Positions 33,951 to 63,349 of a DNA stretch of 64,000 nt are shown in pieces. Below the pieces are notes generated by a model. The model searched no databases, had not been told where the DNA came from, and saw only the letters and a program-made list of their open reading frames with translations. The DNA is taken from NCBI RefSeq assembly GCF_037042905.1, contig NC_087262.1, positions 4,860,001 through 4,924,000 on the forward strand, given 5' to 3'. Within the stretch, counting starts at the first letter, position 1, and each line of letters starts with the position of its first letter. This DNA is from Lytechinus pictus. Lineage: Eukaryota > Echinodermata > Echinoidea > Temnopleuroida > Toxopneustidae. The translations under genes were made by a program, and so were the position numbers.

Positions 33951-36900
33951 TGGCCCTCAGAAAGCCCGTAAATATACCGGGGGGGGGGGGGGACTTCCAT
34001 TCACGAGTGGATACCGTGCGCAACCAAAAAAACACGTAAAAAGAATTTCTTTTTTCAAGATAAGGCACGTTATGTATGTAACGTAATAAATTTTGCAAGG
34101 GTAATAAAAAACCTAAAATACTTTATTAACTAAAAGGAAGTACTTTTTGCCCCAACACTACGTGTTTAAGGTCCGATATGATAGTGACATAACAAGATAT
34201 TGTACTTGTCAAAAGTACCGCTTTGTTTCCAATACTTGTTAAGGGTGCTTTTCGACCCCATGGTCACGCATGGTATCCACCCGCCAATGGAAGTGCCCCC
34301 CCCCCCCCCGGAACTATATGAAAAGAAAAAAAGACACACACTAAAGCCATGATTCCTTTATACAACCATTCTTTAATCCAAAATGAATCAAAAGTATGGG
34401 CAGCAATTATACTGTAAGCAAATAACCTTTTGTTTTCTGTTTAATCAGCACACTTTAAAATAATTTATTTTATGTTACATGGAATCCTGCCCTGAAACCA
34501 TAATAATACATGTAGTTATCAGACCTAGTTGTCATCTAAGTAAATAATGGTCAGCTTAAATGAAGCTGCTGGATTTAGCTAAAGAGCCCCCCCCCCAAAA
34601 AAAAAAAAAAAAAAAAAAAAACAACACTGAAATTAAAGGAATTGCAACCCAATCCCATTGAAGCCTATGCAAAAACATGGGTCTAAATTTGTACAGCAGG
34701 CCAGCACCAAACGTTTGAATAAAACAACTTTGAATTGTCAAACCTTTATATGGATTGTAAATGGTGATTACCTTTCTCATATTCTTTTCATGAATTCTTG
34801 ATATAGGAAAACAATGCAATTTTTTTTTTGGGGGGGGCTTCAAATAAGAAAAGAGCCGAGTTGGTTCTTGGTCAGTAGCATAAAAACAACATCCAAATTG
34901 ACAAGGGCCCCATAGCCGTAATACAATTGATCACACTAGCAAATAAATGCAATCAATTGTAAAAAAAAAAAAAAAATGTCAATCTCATTTTAATTTTTGC
35001 AATACAGGCCAACCTTTAAGGGTTTTTTTGTTATTTTTTAAAATTATTTATTTTTTATATATTTTTTTATTGTTTTTTTTTAGTATTTTTTTTTACTTAA
35101 TTTCCGATTCCAGGACAGGTTTCCAGTCTCCAGAGCATCCCATTCCCCCCCAAAGATTACATTTTTTATGGTACTCTACACAAGAAGCATACAACCAAAA
35201 TGAGTTGGGAAGATTTACAAAAGGAACATATGCAAACAACATGAATGAATGAATGAAGCAAACAAACTATTTAATATCAAATATGGTCACATGGCATTTA
35301 CTTTATCGACAATTGCTCCCACATGAAATCCGGCCCATGTAACTTTGCGATATTGATTGCAGGGCTGAGCTTTACATTTGATTACACTTGTCATTACATT
35401 CGATCAAGTGTTAAACTTTCTGAACCTCAAGTCCCTCTAAGAACCCCATCTTCTTTAATCTTGTGTATTAAAGAAATCAACACAGAAGCAAATGTCACAG
35501 GAGTAAATATTAGGAGCTTGTTGCAGAAAGAATTGCGATCAAACACAACTGCAAAAATCAAAGACAACTTAATTTTCAACCAATTAAACGTGTGTATAAG
35601 GGACTTGCGTTTAAATGCAAGCCTTTCTGCAACAGGGCCCCAAGTCACCAAAATCATAAAAAACGGTCAAAGACCGACTTGCAAGAGCCCCGTGTACTAG
35701 ATTGAGTGGTAACATTCAAAGTCACCCCCCCCCCCAATATCTCAGGCAAGCTTACGGAGAACACCTACTGTGGCAAAACAATATTCATGGCACTGGGGTA
35801 ATATAATAAATATATTTCTTTAAATTAAAACTCAAAAAGCTATACATACATATGATTAAAATGATTATTCCACTTGCTTTATAAAGAAAATACTGTTGAT
35901 TATACATAATCAAAGAAGATATTATTTTCCCCAACAACATCTAGAAGCATTTTTCATTCAAGGTTATCTGCATGAATTATGACGGGTCATAAAGAAGAAA
36001 AGAAACTCGTCAGCTCAGTTTTCAGTAAACAGCACGACATCCCCAAAAAAGGATAGAAAGGAGATAGAGAGCAGAATGTCAATGTCACAATATAACTTCA
36101 CTTTTCATAATTTAGAGCAACGACACAAATAGTTATCAGCAAACTAAAATCAATTGTAAAGGTATGATAAAGTATTGATGCATATCTTTGCTTATAACTT
36201 GTATCTGTCTGTCCCAGATATTAGGAAAGTTAAATATATTCACAAGACTCCCATCCCTGAACACCCCCCCCCCCCCCGAAAAAAATACTGAGACACAAAA
36301 AACCCATCTAAACCATTTCCAACAGCCTTGATATTCAAAGCATTTTACAGAACTCTTTATTCCACTTAAACAGAAGGGCCCATATTCCGAAGTCAGGTTT
36401 AAAGTTGTGGTTTTAAGTATGGATAGCCAATTGTTGCATAAATGACTATCAGTAGAGATATCTTATTTCAGCTCATTTGGCTCTCAAATCATTCATAATT
36501 ATTTATATAGGAAGTATTAATAGATGATTGTCTTCACCATTGATGAATCAGGAAAGAGCACAGCAAACATAAGAAACATACAACTTAATACAAATTTTGA
36601 CACTTTTGACACAGAGTTAGGCCATGGTCTAAGTTAAACCTGACTTCAGAATACGGGCTAAGGAGTTTGAGTGCAAATGTTACTTGTAAGGCAGGTGAAG
36701 TAAATCTTAATTTGCAATTCGGTGATTTCAAATGAATCATATCGCCTCTGAAAGCAAGCTCTGAGTTCACCCAACACCAAAATCCCCTTGATTTTGTTCA
36801 AACCATATTTAAAAGAAAAGAGTAAAACCTAATGAATTGACAATTCTGTCAACTTACCATACCCAATTTTTATTAATTTTTCATAGCAAACTTTCTATGA

Positions 36901-39900
36901 GCTAGAGTAAGTGCTCCTATTGCAAATGAAAGATAAAATCAATTTAAACAAAAAAAAAACATACGAAAAAGGTGAATTATACAAAGAAGTGCTTCAGTGA
37001 AACTTTACAAGTACTCCGCATGAGGTGTCACAATGAAAATGACATGTAATTCACACGATGTAATTCACACGAATTAATATTGTGCATTTACATATCCTTT
37101 CGCATAGAAATAGCCACATGGCTGATGTGTATGCTTAGAGCTAACATTACACTAAAAATGATTAACTAGATCAAAATCTTCAGTCAATTTGTATCGTCGG
37201 TTGCTCCCTTTGACTATGTGTAGCTCCACTGATCTTTCAACTCAGATCGGGCAGGTTGACAAATGACAGTTTGAATGATTCCCCCAAACAGGTGCTTTCT
37301 TCCGTCTCATAGCAGATGTATTTTAAGACAATCGCTACTCCACCTGCTCAACAGAGACTGCAGAAGCCATATTGCAAATCAATCCAACAAAGGATAGCAA
37401 ATAAAGACGGGTCGACATCATACAAATTTCTATAAACTTCTGGTATTTTGCTTCTTAGAAATATAGGCCAGTTTAGCCATACCTATGTTGAAAGTACATG
37501 AATTTGGGGTCTCTTAGCTTCCTTGCATTATACAATCGGAGGGATTTGACAATTCAACCTTATTCCATCGGCAAGTTTGGCGGTTAATTTGGCGGTGAGT
37601 AGTGTTCAGAATTATAACATTACAAGACACATCAAGGGATTGAACAACTGTTAAATGGTTTGCAAAAAGCTGTGGGGTTCTGCATGCCATCAGTGCATGC
37701 AATAATCTTTCAAGAGAAAATCCTGCAAATTTTTCTTCTGAAGCATCATTACTGGACATGCTTCAATTAAGTTAAAAAAGTTATTATTTTCCCTCTACAG
37801 TTTTACCCTGCTGAAGACTGTCGTTTCGATTATCACACCAATTTAAAAAAAAAGCAACTGATTAGCTGAAAAGTGTCAGTTGATCCCTGTCTAACATAAA
37901 GGTTTGCAACTACGATTACATCATTAAATGCAAGAGAGAAATATTTGTAGAACCTGAATGAAGTTGAACAATCCCTTTAAAGAGGAATAAATTTAATTTA
38001 CCTTTGGTGCAAAATAAATGCCCTATCACACAATAAGAAATTGTTGGTCAGCTACTAGTACCTTCTCACAAATCAATCGTGCATTTTCAAATCTCAATAA
38101 AAATACAACAATTAGAAAATGAAAATCATGCAACTGAAATCACTATTATACACACTTCTGTTATTTCTATTCCTTAGAAAAAAATACACTCACACTCGTT
38201 TCACAAAGGAGTACCACTTTCCTCCGAAATTGTGGTAAAAACATGTATGTACCATTCATTTTTTTCCCATTGTTTCATTTGTGTATACCTTTTCAACTCC
38301 ATGTAGGTGTTTGGTTTATAGAAGAGTGATATGGTCGGTGCCCTTTGACAAAGAAATCAGCGATGGTCATTTGAATGATTGTTACTATTGATTGCATACT
38401 TTATTACCACTGCAACCAATCATGAAAATCAGTTTCAAAATCGATTGTTAAGCTTTGTATAATGTGATCATGGATGTCTTCATTCATAAATTGCTGGCAA
38501 GAGTCTGATTACATTAATTAATTTCCATGACGACCAGGAAAACTGAGACAGAAGAGAATGCAGGGGAGGGGGGTGGAGCCCCCAAAATACAAAGGAGCTA
38601 CGAAGCTCCCCTTAAAATAACCCTTGTAAGATGGAAGAGATAAAATGCTATAATTGATTTTGAAAGAAAAAGTATGAAAAATAGCGCCAATATAGATGAT
38701 TCTAGGCAAGAGAGGATGGGGGGGGGGGTAGTATTATCATATTGGATAATTCTTCAGAATATTAGCCTGAAGTAATCTGCTCCATGCCCGACTAACTTAA
38801 AACAAACTTAGTTACAATAATATTTTTTGGTTGAAAATGACAACATTCATATACTCTCATTTAATTATATTAAACAAATTACATATTCATATAAATCAAA
38901 ACACACTTATTTCAATGCTCGAATCTTATCGGTTGAAAAAAAAAATCAGGAGTGGCTGCCCAGTACAATTTCTTAAATATACATGAAGATTTTACAGGTT
39001 ACTCTACCAGCTTTTGTGAGACTAATATCATTAATTCAAAATAAATAAATATCTTGGTGGCATATGGCACAAGAAACAAAGAAGGAATTGTAAGTTTTGA
39101 GTTAGTATACTTCTGATTGTGCTCTCTAGTATAGTGATTGATATTGTGCAGCGATTTTTTTTTTTTTTTTTACAATGGCAGGCTCGAGAATTAGACAATT
39201 ACACCACTGTAAAAATGTCCATCCTTTCTGCATTGAAATAACAAGTATTTTAAAAAAACCAACAACAAACGTCATTGTTAAAACAGGAAAAAGAAAACAT
39301 CCAGTGAAACGTCTACACGTTGGTAGACATCATACATGTAGAATCCATTTCATAAAACTTGTTGCAGTAACAGTTAACAGCTACTGTCTGAAATCCTTTA
39401 TTCTGATTAATAGCTGAGAGTAAATATGTCATAGAAATTGTGCATTTGTTGTAATAACGCAGGACCGTGGAGTAATATGATTCTGCCATCAAAAGCCAAG
39501 TATGCGTTCACTACAAATGTTACTACACATGTTCGTTTCATCGTCTCAATCTTGGTTGAACTTGATATCAAATTTGGTTCTACAATATTAAAGCAAATAC
39601 AGCACCGTATATTACAAAAATAGAGGGCGCTATGCTACAAGCTTCCAGCTTAAGCTAAATTAAATCTACACGTAGGTTCTCCAAAATGGCAAAGAATATC
39701 CCTATACACTTGATTTTCCAATGGTAAGAATGATATACATAAAGAAGCATGGATAATGCCTGAAACACATAAAATGATTTCTTTCATTCAATGTCTATAT
39801 ATAGTATACAAGCAGAGGATTTGTGGCATTTTCATATTTACTAGAGAGAGAGAGAGAGAGTGAAAGATACATGAAGAGAAGGAGAGCAAGCGTGAGAATA

Positions 39901-41452
39901 TCATCTCTGTTGTGTACATTCATACCATTTTTAATGGTAAACATGAGCTGCAGAGGAGCTGTGCTGACATGTATAATACTTCTTTAGTAATCGCGAGAAC
40001 GAAAAGGGACGGACAAAATGCCTCCGACAAACTACAAACGGTGGGCGAAAGCACGACAACGGTTTGGAAATCTCCAGACTTCAAACAAGCTCTTACATTG
40101 GAACTAGATTGTAACATCAGGTTTGCTCTTATATAAGCAGAATAGAAAATAGAGAAAACATATTGATGAAAGTTTCGTGAATATCCACCAGAGAACATAA
40201 GAGTCATGAATTCTTGATATTTTTAGTTTGTGATGTCATACGCGAGCAGTAGCCCTATAATTACGTATAAATGCGAATTCCAAAGATTATCATTACATTA
40301 CTCATTAGTTTATGTCATATACGAGCAGTTCAGATTGATTTTACATGTGCATTTTCATCAGTCATAATTTCATACATGCTTCTATGAAAACAAATACAAA
40401 CCATTAGGTAAATGGAAACTAATTGAATCTATATTATATGAAAAGTGGGGAGCTGCTCGCATTTAACAACACAAAATAAAAACTCCATGATTTAACATTC
40501 TTTCCTGAATTTTCAGCACAGCATCATTAATATCTGCATGAAATTTTTCTGCTCATAAAAGTAACTTGATATCAGGGTGAATTCTTCCCCTCACAATAAG
40601 ATTTCTCGCGAAAAATATATATAAAAACCACTGTATCTAGCACAAAAATTTCAAAATTTTTGAACCCTTTCAATGTATCAGATACCTTAAACAGAAATAG
40701 TAAATACTCTTGAATGTATACTGTGTTGATTTTTTGCAAAGACTTATATCTGTTTCCGCATATTTTGAAGATAATTATAATAATAAATCCTCAAATTGGC
40801 AACACAATGACAAATCAATCAACTTTTTGTTTCAAATGAAAACTGACAACTTTTCAGCAACTACATTGCCTCCTTGCATTTCCACAGAATTTGGGTTTTA
40901 GTTATCAAGGAAAATATTTCACCATTGCCAATTTGAAGCATCCTCCAGAGAGATTTAATGATCCCAACATTATTTTACATAACAAAGAATAACCCTCTAA
41001 ATGCAACTCTTCTCGATATTTCTACTGAAGACACAATAACAGAACTCCTTGTGATTTTTTAAACTTGCCTAGAGTTGCTCTTACATGACAAACTTGACAG
41101 GAAAAAGGATTGTGATTATGGTATTGCATATAATAGGCAAACTGGGAATATAAATCCGAACATTACAAGACCGGCATACGCAGAGAATCAAGGGAACAGG
41201 ACTACTGGGCCACCAGATTGGGCATCGGATCCTTTGATGGGCAAGTAGATTTCAGAAAGCCTGCCGAGCTGATCACGGCCCTGCTAAACGAAGCTTGGCC
41301 ATTGATCTTGGGGATGATTTATACGATTGATAACACACACTAATTGATGCAATTAATCATAGAAATCAGAGTTCACGGTCAATCGCCAAGCTTTACGTTA
41401 CAGAGCCCAGGCATTTTTTACAACGGAGATTCCCCTCCATTCCACGCCACGA
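33951..41452. other. Intergenic stretch between KLHL and UBE2D
   Basis: No gene can be supported here. It contains poly-G/poly-C runs (33978, 34298, 36265), poly-A/T runs (34595, 34960, 39160), a MITE at 35513-35641 (TTGCAGAAAGAATTGCG / CTTTCTGCAACAGGGCCC), another at 36377-36659, a (GA)n tract at 39843-39860, and a MITE at about 41225-41405. The UBE2D 3' UTR must occupy part of the right side; its end is not placed. Confidence 0.5.
36377..36659. mobile_element. MITE, GCCCGTATT termini, copy 2
   Basis: GGGCCCATATTCCGAAGTC on the left opposes CTGACTTCAGAATACGGGC on the right. The interior AAAGTTGTGGTTTTAAGTATG and CAGGAAAGAGCACAG are shared with the copy at 63350-63658. Confidence 0.8.
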
Positions 41453-55750
<14,298 letters not shown>

Positions 55751-55965
55751 TGCGACTATACAGTAAACAGGTTCTAAAGATTGTAAATAACGTAAACAAA
55801 GGCACCAAATGCCCAGAATCTAGTGGAACTTGATCATGGAATCGTTACTCATTAGCCTTTTCGTTGTCTATTTGTTGTAGTTTGCGTATTTTACGTGCAT
55901 CTTCTGCAAACTGCATTGCAATCGAATCTACGGTACGGTACGGTACGACGAAATTACCATTCACG
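55751..55965 (-). promoter_or_regulatory. Candidate UBE2D promoter/5' UTR
   Basis: Immediately upstream of the UBE2D start codon on the minus strand. The distal part is CpG-containing and includes CACGCACGCGCGCGACC and a short direct repeat of GGTAC (ACGGTACGGTACGGTACGAC, near 55930). No TATA box was assigned. The call rests on position and composition only. Confidence 0.3.
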
Positions 55966-56384
55966 CACGCGCGCGACCTTGAGGGCAAAAGAAACGGGCG
56001 TGCGAGCTACACTTGTTGAAGTGATAGCTGGCGAACAGCGCGTACGACGTCATGATCATATTGCCAAATACAGGCAATACGGAAAGAACTTACATCACAG
56101 AGCCCTCATTCGCTTGAACACAACATGTGATTTGCTGTAGTAACTATAGTTGCGTAACGTAACAAGAAAAGTGAATCATCTCTAACGAAGTTAATTTCAC
56201 AGCATTGGGAAGAGATGATAATCGGATTTCTCGTATTCTTAGAAAAGAGGTTAATTTCAGGCAGCCTTAAACAATTTGAATTGCATGAATAAACCGAGGA
56301 AACATAACCAAACAGGCATTATAATTATAGAATTGCATCAAAATCAGATAGCCCGATAAAATAATTAATGTAGGCCTGAATTGC

Positions 56385-56515
56385 AGGGCCGTAGCCAGAA
56401 GCATTTTGTTGGGGGGGGGGGGGGGTGTACCAGCTAAATTTGCCAACTAAATTTGGCATGACAGCGCCAACGTGAGCACAGGGGGAGTCTGATGGGGGAT
56501 GTGCCCCCCCTACAA
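56385..56515. repeat. Poly-G repeat unit
   Basis: GGGCCGTAGCCAGAAGC, a 17-G run, repeated GCCAACTAAATTTGGCA and a final GTGCCCCCCCTAC. It is a relative of the other poly-G units in the window. Confidence 0.45.
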
Positions 56516-57973
56516 TAATCAATTGCTAAAAGATTTTGAATTTTTAGAATTGAATTAGTGGCATTTGGTGAATACTTTAAGGTAAATTATATACAAAGAT
56601 ATACAAAGATATTTGCACTTTAAAAATAAACATTTTGGATCAAAATAGAAAGGCTAGTGTGCCGTAGTTGCTAACTTGCAGTATATAATGATATACCCTA
56701 TGCATTAATAATATCAAAATCAAAGATTTATTAATTTTTGATTGACCTTCTGTGCAAGATGTCTCAACTAAAATTTCAAGAATGCTACTGCTAACAGTGG
56801 CGTACCGTGGGTCACGGCATGGGGGGGGGGGGGGGGCACCAGCAAAAATTTAGAGTCATTAAGTGGGCGCGCGTAGCGCGCTCAATTGCCAGGTATACTG
56901 ACCTGATATAGAGACATTTTAAGGACTGTGCCATTAAACGGATATGTATCTTAGTGATCAAATAATGCGAGCGCGAAGCTCGAGCTGAAAATGTTTGGTA
57001 TTCAGTCCTAAAAAGGGACATTATAAGCAAAGTTTTGTAATCATGATACGTATCTGTCTTCAAAACAAACAATGCGAGCGCGAAGCCCGAGCTGAAATTT
57101 TTTGTATAACTTAACCCTAAAAAGGGACATTTTCAGGACTATCTTTTGGAATTTATGAAGTGCGTACGTATCTCATCATAGTCATCTAATGCGAGCGCCA
57201 AGCGCTTGCTGATTTTGTTAGAATTACACTGGCACATGAAGCACTTTTTGTGGTCATTGTAATCATGAACATGATACGTATTTCACTAATGAAATATTGC
57301 GGGCGAGAAGCGCGAGCTGACAATTTTTGAAATTCAGACCTGAAGAGGGGCATTCTATGGCTTGTTTGTAGGAATTTACTATTTCACTAATTAAGTAATG
57401 CGAGCGCGAAGCGCGAGCTGAAAATTTGTTATAATTAGATCAGAAAAAGGGACATTTTAAGGACTGTCTTTAGGAATTCGTGCACTGCAGAAACGCCGGT
57501 GATTTAACACCAGCCCGGCCGGTATCTATATCGGTCCACACCAATGCGAACGTAAGCACAGACTGGAAATGTTTTATTAAGGCCTTAAATCACTTTAAGT
57601 ATATAGTCATGAAAAAAGCATATGTCACTACATAAAACAATGATAACTTGAAGTGCGAGGAGTGCGAGTTTGGTGCATAATCATATACCCTTTTTACACA
57701 CGCTAAAATTTCCTTAACCCCGTACTATAGGTGGGGCTAAATTGCCATTTAGCCCCACCTATAGTACGGGGTTAAGCTTAGCCCACTTTCTTTTTACACA
57801 GCATTTTTGCAAAGTGGGCTAACCCCACCTTTAGTACGGGATTATTTGGCCCTGCAAAAAAGCAGGGTTATCCCAGCAATTGCGGTGCTAAGAGCGATAG
57901 TACGGGGTTAAGATCGCTAGTGTAAAACGAAAGTGGGCTAAGCTTAACCCCGTACTATAGGTGGGGCTAAATG

Positions 57974-59356
57974 CAGTGGCGTAGCTAGGATTTTTTTCCC
58001 GGGGGGGCACTGGGGGTCCTTGCTTTTTCAGGGGGGGCACCGACCATTTTTCCGGTGTGTGTGTGTATGTGTCACAACTTTGGGCGGATCCGACTTTCGC
58101 CAATAGGGGACGGGGCCCGAAATTATCTTCACCTATATCAGTCACTTCTTAGTTTTATTCTTATAAAACAACATAAACATGAAATAATCTCATAAGCCTG
58201 ATAAAAAGTGCGAGTGCGAAGCGCGAGCGATTTTTTTTTTACTCTCATGTATTTTTAATCTAATTTTCTGGGCAATGTTATGTGTGATCCTGAACAAGAT
58301 TCGTATGTAACTAGATGGCTACTGCGAACGCCAAGCGCGAACATAAATTTTTATCAACTGTTCTAGCATTATCGAAAAGGGACCTGTTACGGACTGCTTA
58401 CAGTTACCCACGAAGACGGTATATATTTCGATAATGCGAGTGCGAAGCGCGAGCAAATTTTTTTTTACATTCCGACCTAAAAAATTGTCATTCTAAGCAC
58501 TTTTTGTATTAATAAATGGGATAGGTATGTAACTAAACAATTGATGCGAGCGCGAAGCGCGAGAGGAAGAAAATTGAGATTTTAGACCTCAAAGCGGGAC
58601 ATTCTATTCATATTTTGTAAATCATAAATAGGATATAGTCAATTGGGTATCATTAATAATGCGATCGTGAAGCGTGAGCAGACAATTATTGATATTCTGA
58701 TGTGAAACTGGATAATTCAAGTACATGTACATTTTAAATAAAGAACATGCAGGCTATCGCGCGTGTTGTAGATGTAGACCTAGAATCTGGGCATTCTGAA
58801 TACATTTGTTACATGGAACATTATGGAATACACGTAGACAATATGAACTTCGCAAATCAAACAATGTGACCACGCAGCGTGAGCTTAAAATGCTGATATA
58901 TGTAGACCATAAAACGGACATTTTACAGAGCACTTAAATTTGTAAATGAAAAAAAAATAATGAAAGCTCGATGTCGAGCTAAAATATGTTTTGCATATTG
59001 ACTTCAAAACTTGCTCCATATCAGCCTATTGAGCAAGATATGAATCTCATCGAACAGGCAATTCTGGCGCGAAGCGCCAGTAAAAATTTTATATAGTAAC
59101 ATAAAAAGATTTGTTTTTTAATTACATTATTTCATTCACTCGTCTTCCTCCTCTTATTTTCTTCTTCTTTTTTTCTTCTGTCTTTCTTCTTCTTTTCCTT
59201 TTTCTTTTCCTTTTTTTCTTTTCTTCTCCCTTTTTTCTTTCCTTTTTTTTTTGCTCTGCCAATTTTTTCTGGGGGGGGGGGGGGGGGGCACCTGGGGGGC
59301 ACACCAAATCTCAGGGGGGCACGTGCCCCCCCAGGCCCCCCGTAGCTACGCCACTG
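57974..59356. mobile_element. Inner CAGTGGCGTA element with GCGAG repeats
   Basis: CAGTGGCGTAGCTAGGAT opens and CGTAGCTACGCCACTG closes it; TAAATG stands at both flanks (57968-57973 and 59359-59364). Units headed by TGCGAGTGCGAAGCGCGAGC recur at about 58207, 58323, 58436, 58545 and 58661, with weaker ones to 59067 (spacing 100-116). A pyrimidine-rich strip lies at 59140-59260 and a G run at about 59270. Confidence 0.8.
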
Positions 59357-59392
59357 GTTAAATGGCAATTTGGCCCCACCTATAGTACGGGG

Positions 59393-59986
59393 TTAAAGGG
59401 ATGGTCCGGGCTGAAAATATTTTTATCTTAATACATAGAGTAGAATTCACTGAGCAAAATGCCGAAAATTTCATCAAAATCGGATAACAAATAATAAAGT
59501 TATTGAAGTTTAAAATTTAGCAATATTTTGTGAAAACAGTCGTCATGAATATTCATTAGGTGGGCTGATGATGTCACATCTCCACTTTCCGTTTTCTTAT
59601 GTTATTACATAAAATCATAATTTTTTCAATATTTAATACTTGTGTGAATAATATGTCTCCCTTATAATGAATTAAGTTGCAGCAATATATATCTAATGCA
59701 CTAAATCAGTTGTCAATCCAATTTTTCTAGTTCTTTGAGGAAAAAAATTGAATAAACCTAATTTCATATAATAAAATACAAAAGAACAAGTGGAGATGTG
59801 ACATCATCAGCCCACCTAATGAATATTCATGACGACTGTTTTCACAAAATATTGCTAAACTTTAAACTTTAAACTTCAGTAACTTTATTATTTGTTATCC
59901 GATTTTGATGAAATTTTCGGCATTTTGCTCAGTGAATTCTGCTCTATTTATTAAGCTATACATACTTTCAGCCCGGACCATCCCTT
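59393..59986. mobile_element. AGGGATGGTCC foldback MITE, second copy
   Basis: TTAAAGGGATGGTCCGGGCTG on the left and CAGCCCGGACCATCCCTT on the right. It is strongly similar throughout to 53643-54231. The right-hand TTAA is absent (the sequence continues GTAGCG), so this end has been altered. Confidence 0.8.
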
Positions 59987-60365
59987 GTAGCGTGTGTAAA
60001 AAGGTACGAGTGAAGTACTTGTACTACGAATGATCGACAAAAACCACTAGTCCGGGGTTAGCGAGTTTCGTGTGTGAAAAGCAAGCATTCCTTATCCGGG
60101 GTTAGCAATAACAATTTGGCATGTGTAAAAAGGAAAAAAAATAGTACGGGGTTAAGGATAGTAAGGGGTTAGCGATAGTCCGGGGCTAAGAAAATCCTGT
60201 GTAAAAAGGGTAGGACTATATATCTCATTAGTCAGACAATGCGAGCACCAGGAATGATGCAACCCCAACCTGCCCCCACTCCCACCCATCCCCATCCTAA
60301 GCACCTTCTGACACCATAAATAAAATAAAAAAGTTTAGTAAAAATAACTTAGAACATTTTGGTGT

Positions 60366-61170
<805 letters not shown>

Positions 61171-61228
61171 TTGGGGGGGGGGGGGTGTCACACCCCCCAT
61201 ACCCCCCCCCTCTAGCTATGGCCCTGGG

Positions 61229-62984
61229 CCAATTACTCTAAATTTCATTCACTTGATTTGAAATAAGGCAGATGGGGTGTGAAAATTGCAAAGGGTTAAT
61301 CTTTTGATCAAGACTTGATTGATTTGAATCATTTTATACCCATAAATAAATAAATAAAATACAAACAAATGAATAAAAATAATGGGTTGCTACTCCATAC
61401 AAGAACAACAAACCAAACAAAAACAATTAACAAACAAGATCACCACAATGAGACCCACCGTGCAGTGGGCTATATGATTAATCCCCCCCCCCCCCGCCCC
61501 CTCAAAAAGAAGCTCAACAACTGAGAGGGGGGAGAAGGAAAGCATGAAAGGACTTTTTTTCTGGATATGTGATTTTTTTTTCAATCCCCCTTTTCTTTTG
61601 CTTGCTTGTACTTTCATAATCCCCCACACCATGATTCAATTGATCAAAATTTTTGCTATGTTTAATATACTGTATATCTTTTCTTTTGTTATTTTATTAA
61701 GGGGCCCCTTTCACAAGCTCTGCTTCTTTGGCGGAAAACTTTTTATGCTATATTCTTTTTGCCAACCTCAGTGCACTAAGTATTTGTATTAATTATATCA
61801 CCCGGTTGGTTTGAATAAACTTATATACATATCACTCACTCACTGCATCGTGATCTATTGCGGAGAACTAAAGGATGGTATTTGAGAATGATGTATTTTT
61901 CAAATAGAAGTCCAATGAGTGAGAATTTCCCAAATATCTGTAGAAGCAGAAATTGTGCCACAAATCTAAAGAACCCTCAGTTCCTTCATTCTGTAACCAC
62001 ATATAACTCCACCCTCAATCATATATAACCATGTGCCTCTGCCAGTGGTGGATCCAGGGGAGCTAGGTGGACGGGGGGGGGGGGGGGTCAACCCGGGGGG
62101 TCAATCACCCTTGGAGGAATATGACAATATATATATATTTTTCCCCTTTTTTTTTGAATCCCAAGATTTCGCCTAATCTTTGTTATTATGTAATGCTTAT
62201 GTTATATTAATTTTTTTATGCGTCTTTGTTTTGATGATGATCCAAATGTCAGGATAAACTTTTGAATTTTGTAAATATTTTTGAAAAAGTGTAGCAATTT
62301 TCTAGATCCAATCTCTTCTCTAGCTATCGTCAGGAGGGGGGGGGGGCGATGAGGGTGTACTTGGAGAGATTACTTTATTGCTTTTTGCTTGCTGTGGACA
62401 CTATCATGGGGGAAATCCTCCCCAAAAAGGTCACAGATCCTTTTCTTTTGCTCGTCAATCACAGAATTTTGGAAGAAAAATCAGGCCCGACTTCTGGTCA
62501 ATCCTGGATTCTCTGTTGGACTCTGCCCTCATTACTCTTGTACACACACACTTTGGGCAATTTCAAAATTTAAATTTGGTATTGGTGTTTTTGCAGGGTT
62601 CATGCATCAGCTTGTATGCCCAACCTAGCGCCAACACTGATTATGGATTTACTAATCTATATACCACTCAAGGATAAGCATCCAAGATTTCTCCAGCCTC
62701 ATCAAATTCGGTGCCGTGTCTGCACGGGGTAAAACTAAATCCAACACCAACAGTGGATGAATTAAAGTTTGGACTTGACCTTTGGTGTCGACATTACACC
62801 AGACTTAAAATGAGGCTAGTCCGGGAACATATTTCACTAGGTGTTGAGCAATCAATACTGTAATTCAGAAAATTAGGTGTTGAAGCTAGGGAAGGCAATG
62901 TAAATTGTGCTATTAACACCAACACCGATCTTGAAATACCAGAATGTATACCCCCTTTCTAAAGGCAAATTGCCAACTTGTCCA
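61229..62984. other. Intergenic, no gene seen
   Basis: AT-rich sequence with G/C runs at 61482, 62071 and 62335, each beside a GGATCC-like or CAGTGG-like word (62045 GTGGTGGATCCAGGGG). The overlapping short ORFs at 62349-62677 are in different frames of the same stretch and match nothing I know. Confidence 0.4.
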
Positions 62985-63320
62985 CTCACCACATGGTCTA
63001 CCTTCAATTAGTCTAATGCCATTTCGTCTAACAACCATTTGGTCAAATCACCAGTTCGTCTATGACCATTTTGTCTAATACCCAGTGGGTCTAATATCCG
63101 TTTTAGTTTCATCCATTTTGCCCAAGTATTACACTTAGTCCAATTGGACCAAATGGTATATGGACTAAATGGCTATTGGACCAACTGGTTATTAGACGAA
63201 ATGGTGATAGTGGAATGTAGACCATGTGGATAGTGCACGAACTGAGTGATGGTAGACCAAATGATAGTAGACGAGTTGGTAATTGGATGAATTAGCATTA
63301 GACCAATTGAAAATAAACCC
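62985..63320. repeat. ACCATTTGGTC-type foldback repeat, copy 2
   Basis: ATGGTCTACCTTCAATTAG, CAACCATTTGGTC and TCACCAGTTCGTCTATGACC in the first half are mirrored by GGACCAAATGGTATATGGAC and AGACCAATTGAAAAT-like words in the second. It matches 27605-27862 closely. Confidence 0.75.
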
Positions 63321-63349
63321 TTTCTTACCACTCACTAAATACAACAGCC

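Larger units (their letters stand above)
57686..60212. mobile_element. Foldback, TACCCTTTTTACACA termini
   Basis: TACCCTTTTTACACACGC at 57686 opposes TGTGTAAAAAGGGTA ending at 60212. The interior is built of TAGTACGGGGTTA / TAACCCCGTACTA and TTAGCCCCACC pairs. Two later insertions split it: 57974-59356 and 59393-59986. It itself split a GCGAG-repeat unit. Confidence 0.8.

Noticed and set aside
35323-35700. 125-codon plus-strand ORF
   Set aside because: Its second half lies in a foldback MITE (35513-35641), and no splice or family evidence supports it.
59111-59431. Overlapping ORFs on both strands
   Set aside because: They read a pyrimidine-rich strip and a G run inside a mobile element.
62349-62677. 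Three overlapping plus-strand ORFs
   Set aside because: Different frames of the same AT-rich stretch beside a G run, with no splice context or recognisable protein.
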